This document shows, piece after piece, positions 6,872 to 8,716 of a DNA stretch of 8,716 nt. The DNA lies in the NCBI GenBank assembly GCA_021767885.1, contig JAASSM010000044.1, positions 1 to 8,716 on the forward strand. Reading direction: 5' to 3'. The notes beneath the pieces were generated by a model. That model did no database searches, was not told where the DNA came from, and saw only the letters and a list, made by a program, of their open reading frames with translations. A program made the position numbers and the translations under genes. Each line of letters begins with the position of its first letter. The stretch's first letter is position 1. Origin of the DNA: a bacterium (lineage in GTDB: Bacteria > Krumholzibacteriota > Krumholzibacteria > LZORAL124-64-63).

Positions 6872-8233
6872 ATGACCCACGACCTGACCCCCTCGCGCCG
6901 CCGCGACCGCCCGCGGGTGGTGATCGTCGGCGGCGGCTTCGGCGGCCTCAACGCGGCCCAGCACCTCGCCGGCGCGCCGGTGGACATCGCGCTGTTCGAT
7001 CGCAACAACTACCACCTGTTCCAGCCGCTGCTGTACCAGGTGGCCTCGGCCGTGCTCTCGCCGGCGGAGATCGCCGAGCCCATCCGCAAGATCCTCAGCA
7101 AGCAGCGCAACTGCCGGGTCTACCTGAACACCGTCGGGGGCGTGGACCTCGCCCGGCGGGTGGTCCAGCACGAGGGCGGCGAGGCCGGGTACGACTACCT
7201 GATCCTCGCCACCGGCGCCACCCACAGCTACTTCGGCAACGACCACTGGGAGCGGCACGCGCCGGGCCTGAAGACCGTGGACGACGCCCTGGAGATCCGC
7301 CGCCGCATCCTGCTGGCCTTCGAGGAGGCCGAGCAGGAGGCCGACCCCGACGCCCGCCGCGCCAAGCTCACCTTCGTGGTGGTGGGCGCCGGCCCCACGG
7401 GCGTGGAGATGGCCGGGGCGCTCAAGGAGATCGCCGCCAGCACCATCCCGCGCGACTTCCGCAACATCGACACCACCACCGCCCGCGTGATCCTCCTGGA
7501 GGGCCTGCCCCGGGTGCTGCCGAGCATGCCGGACGATCTCTCCGCCCGGGCCCGCCGCGACCTCGAGCACCTCGGCGTGGAGGTGCGCACCGACACCATG
7601 GTCACCGACGTCACCGCCGAGGGCGTGCAGGCCGGAGATGAGTTCCTGCCCGCGGCCAACGTCTTCTGGGCGGCCGGCGTGCAGGCCTCGCCCCTGGCGC
7701 AGGGGCTGGGCGTGGAGCTGGACCGGCGGGGCCGCGTGGTGGTGGGGCCGGACCTCGCCGTCCCCGGCCATCCGGAGGTCTTCGTGGTGGGCGATCTGGC
7801 CCACGCCGAGGATCCCCGCTTCGGCGACGGCCTGCCCGGCGTGGCGCAGGTGGCCATCCAGGGCGGACGGTACGTGGCGCGCACCATCGCCCGCGAGGCG
7901 CGGGCGGGCCAGATGCCCGGCGCCGGCGACGCGGTGTACCGGCCGCCCTTCCGCTACCGCGACCGCGGCAACATGGCCACCATCGGCAAGAACCACGCGG
8001 TGGCCGAGATCGGTGGCCGCCACTTCGCCGGCTGGTTCGCCTGGGTGCTCTGGAGCCTGGTCCACGTGGCCTTCCTGGTGAGCTTCCGGGCCAGGATCGC
8101 CGTGATGTGGAACTGGTTCTGGAACTTCCTGGCCGACAACAAGGGCGCCCGCCTGATCACTGGCTCGCCGCCGCTGAAGGTCAAGCGGCCGCTGCGCGAG
8201 GACGAGGTGCAGGAGCTGCCGGAACGCGGATGA
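6872..8233 (+). CDS. ndh: Type II NADH:quinone oxidoreductase (NDH-2)
   Basis: This is a 453-residue flavoprotein that passes electrons from NADH to membrane quinone without pumping protons. It has two Rossmann folds. The first binds FAD: VVIVGGGFGG (16-25), then NNYHLFQPLLYQVAS (45-59) and ATGAT (113-117). The second binds NADH: VVVGAGPTGVEMAG (169-182), with Glu210 ending the next strand (VILLEG), which favours NADH over NADPH. FVVGDLAH (334-341) is the second FAD contact. GVAQVAIQGG (353-362) carries the AxxxQ-type motif lining the quinone site. MATIGKNHAVAE (398-409) and the aromatic segment at 418-450 (VLWSLVHVAFLVSF, then WNWFWNFL and GARLIT) are typical of the membrane-anchoring C-terminus. 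Length matches the family and no key residue is missing. It stands alone, divergent from the peptidase-MATE operon and convergent with the next gene. No CxxC insert or EF-hand is seen. Confidence 0.95.
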   Translation: MTHDLTPSRRRDRPRVVIVGGGFGGLNAAQHLAGAPVDIALFDRNNYHLFQPLLYQVASAVLSPAEIAEPIRKILSKQRNCRVYLNTVGGVDLARRVVQHEGGEAGYDYLILATGATHSYFGNDHWERHAPGLKTVDDALEIRRRILLAFEEAEQEADPDARRAKLTFVVVGAGPTGVEMAGALKEIAASTIPRDFRNIDTTTARVILLEGLPRVLPSMPDDLSARARRDLEHLGVEVRTDTMVTDVTAEGVQAGDEFLPAANVFWAAGVQASPLAQGLGVELDRRGRVVVGPDLAVPGHPEVFVVGDLAHAEDPRFGDGLPGVAQVAIQGGRYVARTIAREARAGQMPGAGDAVYRPPFRYRDRGNMATIGKNHAVAEIGGRHFAGWFAWVLWSLVHVAFLVSFRARIAVMWNWFWNFLADNKGARLITGSPPLKVKRPLREDEVQELPERG

Positions 8234-8264
8234 ACCAGCGGAGCGGTCGCCCCGCCGCGGGCGG

Positions 8265-8301
8265 AAAAGAAGTGGCCCCCGCGCCGCTCATCGCGGGGGC
8301 C
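8265..8301 (-). terminator. Likely intrinsic terminator of the right-edge minus-strand gene
   Basis: There is a perfect 10-bp stem: GGCCCCCGCG (8274-8283) and CGCGGGGGCC (8292-8301), with an 8-nt loop. On the minus strand it is followed by ACTTCTTTTCC (8273-8263), a U-rich tract, so it points at the gene ending at 8350. On the plus strand GGTCGCG follows with no T run, so ndh termination here is less certain, although the stem may also block or protect its 3' end. Confidence 0.6.
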
Positions 8302-8305
8302 GGTC

Positions 8306-8323
8306 GCGTCGCGGGTGCGACGC
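8306..8323. repeat. Inverted repeat (second hairpin of the convergent 3' region)
   Basis: GCGTCGC (8306-8312) and GCGACGC (8317-8323) form a 7-bp stem around the tetraloop GGGT. It lies between two other stems, within the 116 nt separating the two convergent stop codons. Confidence 0.45.
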
Positions 8324-8324
8324 T

Positions 8325-8348
8325 GGCAGCCGGGGGAGGATGGCTGCC
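8325..8348. repeat. Inverted repeat just after the right-edge gene's stop
   Basis: GGCAGCC (8325-8331) and GGCTGCC (8342-8348) form a 7-bp stem with a 10-nt loop. It begins 1 nt past the stop codon at 8350-8352 in the minus-strand reading direction. No T run follows, so alone it would not be an intrinsic terminator. Confidence 0.45.
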
Positions 8349-8349
8349 G

Positions 8350-8716
8350 TCAGCGAGACCGGGTGGCGAGTCCGAAGTGCTCGCCCAGGATCCATTGCAG
8401 GGCGCCGGCCATGGCGTCGTGGTCGAAGCGGTAGGGGTCGAATCCCAGGATCACGTCGCCGGCGTCGTCGGGATGGTCCCCGGTGTTCCGGTGGGTGACG
8501 AAACCCGTGACCCGGTCGTGCGTGCGGGCGCTGGTGCGGTCCTGGTTCAGTGCCGCGATGCCGGCGAGGGCGACCAGGTCGGGCTGACCCGCGTCGCCGT
8601 AGTACCCCTCGGGCCAGGTGTCGTCCGGATCGGCGGCCTGGCGCGCGCTGCGGATCCAGTCGAACCGCGCGACGGTGCGGAACAGCGGCTCCACGCACGC
8701 CGTCCCGCCACAGTCC
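8350..8716 (-). CDS. C-terminal fragment of an unidentified protein (enters from right edge)
   Basis: The frame is open from the right edge to a TGA at 8350-8352, giving about 121 visible codons. A GTG at 8692-8694 could start a 114-residue protein. However, the upstream codons in the window (DCGGTAC, then VEPLFRTVARFDWI) read as protein, no Shine-Dalgarno is seen before the GTG, and codon third positions stay G/C-rich. A longer gene cut by the window edge is therefore more likely. Visible features are an aromatic and Asp/Gly-rich stretch (DDTWPEGYYGDAGQPDL), a strand-like VILGFDPYRFD, then a helix-like AMAGALQWILGEHFGL near the end. That closing strand-helix pattern resembles the end of an alpha/beta (flavodoxin or amidotransferase-like) domain, but I cannot assign a family. 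It has no membrane segment and no recognisable catalytic motif. It converges on ndh, separated by a series of hairpins. Confidence 0.7.
   Translation of the reverse strand, partial: DCGGTACVEPLFRTVARFDWIRSARQAADPDDTWPEGYYGDAGQPDLVALAGIAALNQDRTSARTHDRVTGFVTHRNTGDHPDDAGDVILGFDPYRFDHDAMAGALQWILGEHFGLATRSR

Noticed and set aside
6709..7008. An upstream extension of the M28 peptidase frame by 100 codons
   Set aside because: It would overlap the RBS and first codons of ndh, the residues look non-protein-like, and a strong RBS plus a signal peptide mark the ATG at 6706-6708.
6746..8065. A 439-codon minus-strand frame opposite ndh
   Set aside because: It is an antisense His/Gly/Val-rich shadow of a clear NDH-2 gene.
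8288..8698. A 136-codon minus-strand frame at the right edge
   Set aside because: It is Arg/Pro-rich and runs through the hairpin region. The other frame ending at 8350 has normal amino-acid composition and G/C third positions.

Overview
This window is uniformly GC-rich, bacterial and gene-dense. Codon third positions are strongly G/C, and several genes start behind a clear GGAGG-type ribosome binding site. At least three products carry export signals: a lipoprotein, a signal-peptide peptidase and a signal-peptide Tricorn-like protein. That implies an envelope with a periplasm, so most likely a Gram-negative, high-GC organism. The combination of an exported Tricorn-type protease, an M28 peptidase and a PKD/DUF2135 lipoprotein would suit poorly characterised high-GC lineages (Krumholzibacteriota/Eisenbacteria-like or similar). 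That placement is an impression, not something the sequence proves.

Layout, left to right. (1) 1-962, minus: N-terminal part of an exported Tricorn-protease homologue; the rest lies beyond the left edge. (2) 963-1158: intergenic region with an intrinsic terminator serving the next gene. (3) 1159-3600, minus: an 813-residue multi-domain lipoprotein. (4) 3601-3784: GC-rich intergenic region with a bulged hairpin. (5) 3785-5242, minus: a MATE-family efflux transporter with a GTG start. (6) 5248-6708, minus: a secreted M28 zinc metallopeptidase of the carboxypeptidase Q type, only 5 nt upstream of the MATE gene. (7) 6709-6871: divergent intergenic region. (8) 6872-8233, plus: a type II NADH:quinone oxidoreductase. 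(9) 8234-8349: a run of hairpins between convergent genes. (10) 8350-8716, minus: the C-terminal end of an unidentified protein that enters from the right edge.

Transcription on the minus strand runs peptidase, then MATE, then lipoprotein, then Tricorn homologue. The peptidase and MATE genes are almost certainly one transcript. The lipoprotein may be read through from them or have its own promoter, and its transcript should end at the terminator at 1051-1082, so the Tricorn homologue is probably separate. Two exported proteases, a surface lipoprotein and an exporter side by side allow a guess at envelope peptide processing, but the genes are common individually. NDH-2 is a housekeeping respiratory enzyme that faces the other way.

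I see no tRNA, rRNA, CRISPR, insertion sequence, attachment site or convincing new system here. Several very long open frames overlap the real genes on other strands or frames (for example plus 847-4002). They are by-products of the high GC content and are not annotated.
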